Assembly (NCBI GenBank): GCA_003155465.1
Contig: PMCR01000105.1
Location: forward strand, 1 to 23,029
Direction of reading: 5' to 3'
Source of the DNA: Myxococcales bacterium
GTDB taxonomy: Bacteria > Myxococcota > Polyangia > Fen-1088
Length of the DNA stretch: 23,029 nucleotides
Position 1 is the stretch's first letter. Every line of letters starts with the position of its first letter. The position numbers and the translations under genes were made by a program. Under the pieces are notes generated by a model. It was not told the DNA's origin. It did not search any database and saw nothing but the letters and a program-made list of their open reading frames with translations. This document shows positions 22,497 through 23,029 of this stretch, in pieces.

Positions 22497-23029
22497 ATGC
22501 ACCTGAGAAAGCTAGGAAGATTGGCAAAGACATCGGTATTGGTCGTAGGTGCCCTGGGCGTCATGTCCATGGCTGGTTGCGGAAAGGCTGCCGACGGTGA
22601 CAAGACCTCGAGCAGCACCTCCGCGCTCTCGGCTCGGGCACAGCTGCCCGGTGGCGATGATGTAGGGAGCATCCTATTCACGGTCCAGCCGGTTGACTGC
22701 ACCTCGGGAGCCCCCGCCGGCCCCGCCATTGTGCAGAACGTCCCCCTCGAGGATCAGCTGATCCCGGGCAACACGGGTTTGGCCAACAACCCGCTCGACA
22801 AAGACTCGGCTCACTCCTTCGCGGACTTCTTCAAGGTCGTTCCGGCCGGCTGCTACAATGTCACCACCGCGCCGCTGCAGCCCGACGGAAGCCCCTCCAA
22901 GATCTGCGCCAGCGCGTTCAAGAACGGCGTCGTTGTGGTCCAGGGCCAGACCACTGAGATCTTCCTTCTCAATCAGTGCGCCGGGACCGATCCGGGCGCC
23001 ATAGACGTGATCTCGGCGCTGAACCACGC
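22497..23029 (+). CDS. Lipoprotein, cut by the right edge
   Basis: The frame from ATG 22497 is open to the last base (177 codons seen). A GGGGGG run (22485-22490) lies 6 bases upstream. Signal: RKLGRLAKTSVLVVGALG then SMAGC (C28), a good lipobox. The visible mature part is beta-rich with VPAGCYNVTTAPL, CASAFKNGVVVVQGQTTEIFL and NQC. The pattern VPAG...C..A...V..G....L is also present near residues 75-135 of the RCC1 lipoprotein, so both may carry the same domain; later domains are outside the window. Separate and divergent from the twin-CX3C gene. Function unknown. Confidence 0.82.
   Translation, partial: MHLRKLGRLAKTSVLVVGALGVMSMAGCGKAADGDKTSSSTSALSARAQLPGGDDVGSILFTVQPVDCTSGAPAGPAIVQNVPLEDQLIPGNTGLANNPLDKDSAHSFADFFKVVPAGCYNVTTAPLQPDGSPSKICASAFKNGVVVVQGQTTEIFLLNQCAGTDPGAIDVISALNH

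Noticed and set aside
1..23029. tRNA, rRNA, CRISPR, transposase or phage genes
   Set aside because: No cloverleaf, spaced repeat array or mobile-element protein motif was seen by eye in either strand.

Overview
The window looks like chromosomal DNA from a GC-rich Myxococcota (myxobacterial) genome. This is inferred from gene content, not a search. The signs are a Ser/Thr kinase fused to a long helical repeat region, many predicted lipoproteins with Pro-, Lys- or Asp-rich linkers, a seven-blade RCC1 lipoprotein, outer-membrane barrels behind Pro-rich spacers, and many remnant-like gaps. I saw no rRNA, tRNA, CRISPR array, transposase or integrase.

Layout. 1-2772 is the 3' part of a solenoid-kinase gene entering from the left edge; it meets a reverse-strand Hpt-REC response regulator at a shared CTAG stop. 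3751-4584 is an amidohydrolase. 4679-8636 is an envelope cluster: a Pro-rich lipoprotein, a zinc-ribbon/membrane/TPR protein coupled to it by an ATGA overlap, and an Ig-like plus beta-barrel lipoprotein. 8671-9777 (reverse) is a secreted or anchored glycosidase. A 472-base gap with several perfect dyads leads to a large lipoprotein with a C39-like cysteine-peptidase signature (10250-12670). Then come an alkaline-phosphatase-superfamily hydrolase (12722-14203) and a coupled barrel/HEAT pair (14269-15986).

15987-19385 differs: two reverse-strand genes of visibly lower GC (a GT-C-like membrane glycosyltransferase and a CmoB-like methyltransferase) sit between stretches of broken coding sequence, one of them a clear remnant of a CoA-disulfide-reductase-like flavoprotein. 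This looks like an acquired cassette. The right end holds the RCC1 lipoprotein with strong hairpins behind it, a 23-codon signal-peptide stub, a reverse-strand secreted protein with a twin CX3C motif, and a lipoprotein running off the right edge, which contains a module resembling the start of the RCC1 protein.

No complete defence system or biosynthetic cluster is visible. The best candidates for undescribed biology are the 4679-8636 envelope cluster, the C39-like lipoprotein, the twin-CX3C protein and the Hpt-REC/kinase pair. Gene starts were chosen from ribosome-binding sites and signal peptides, so several differ from the longest possible reading frame.
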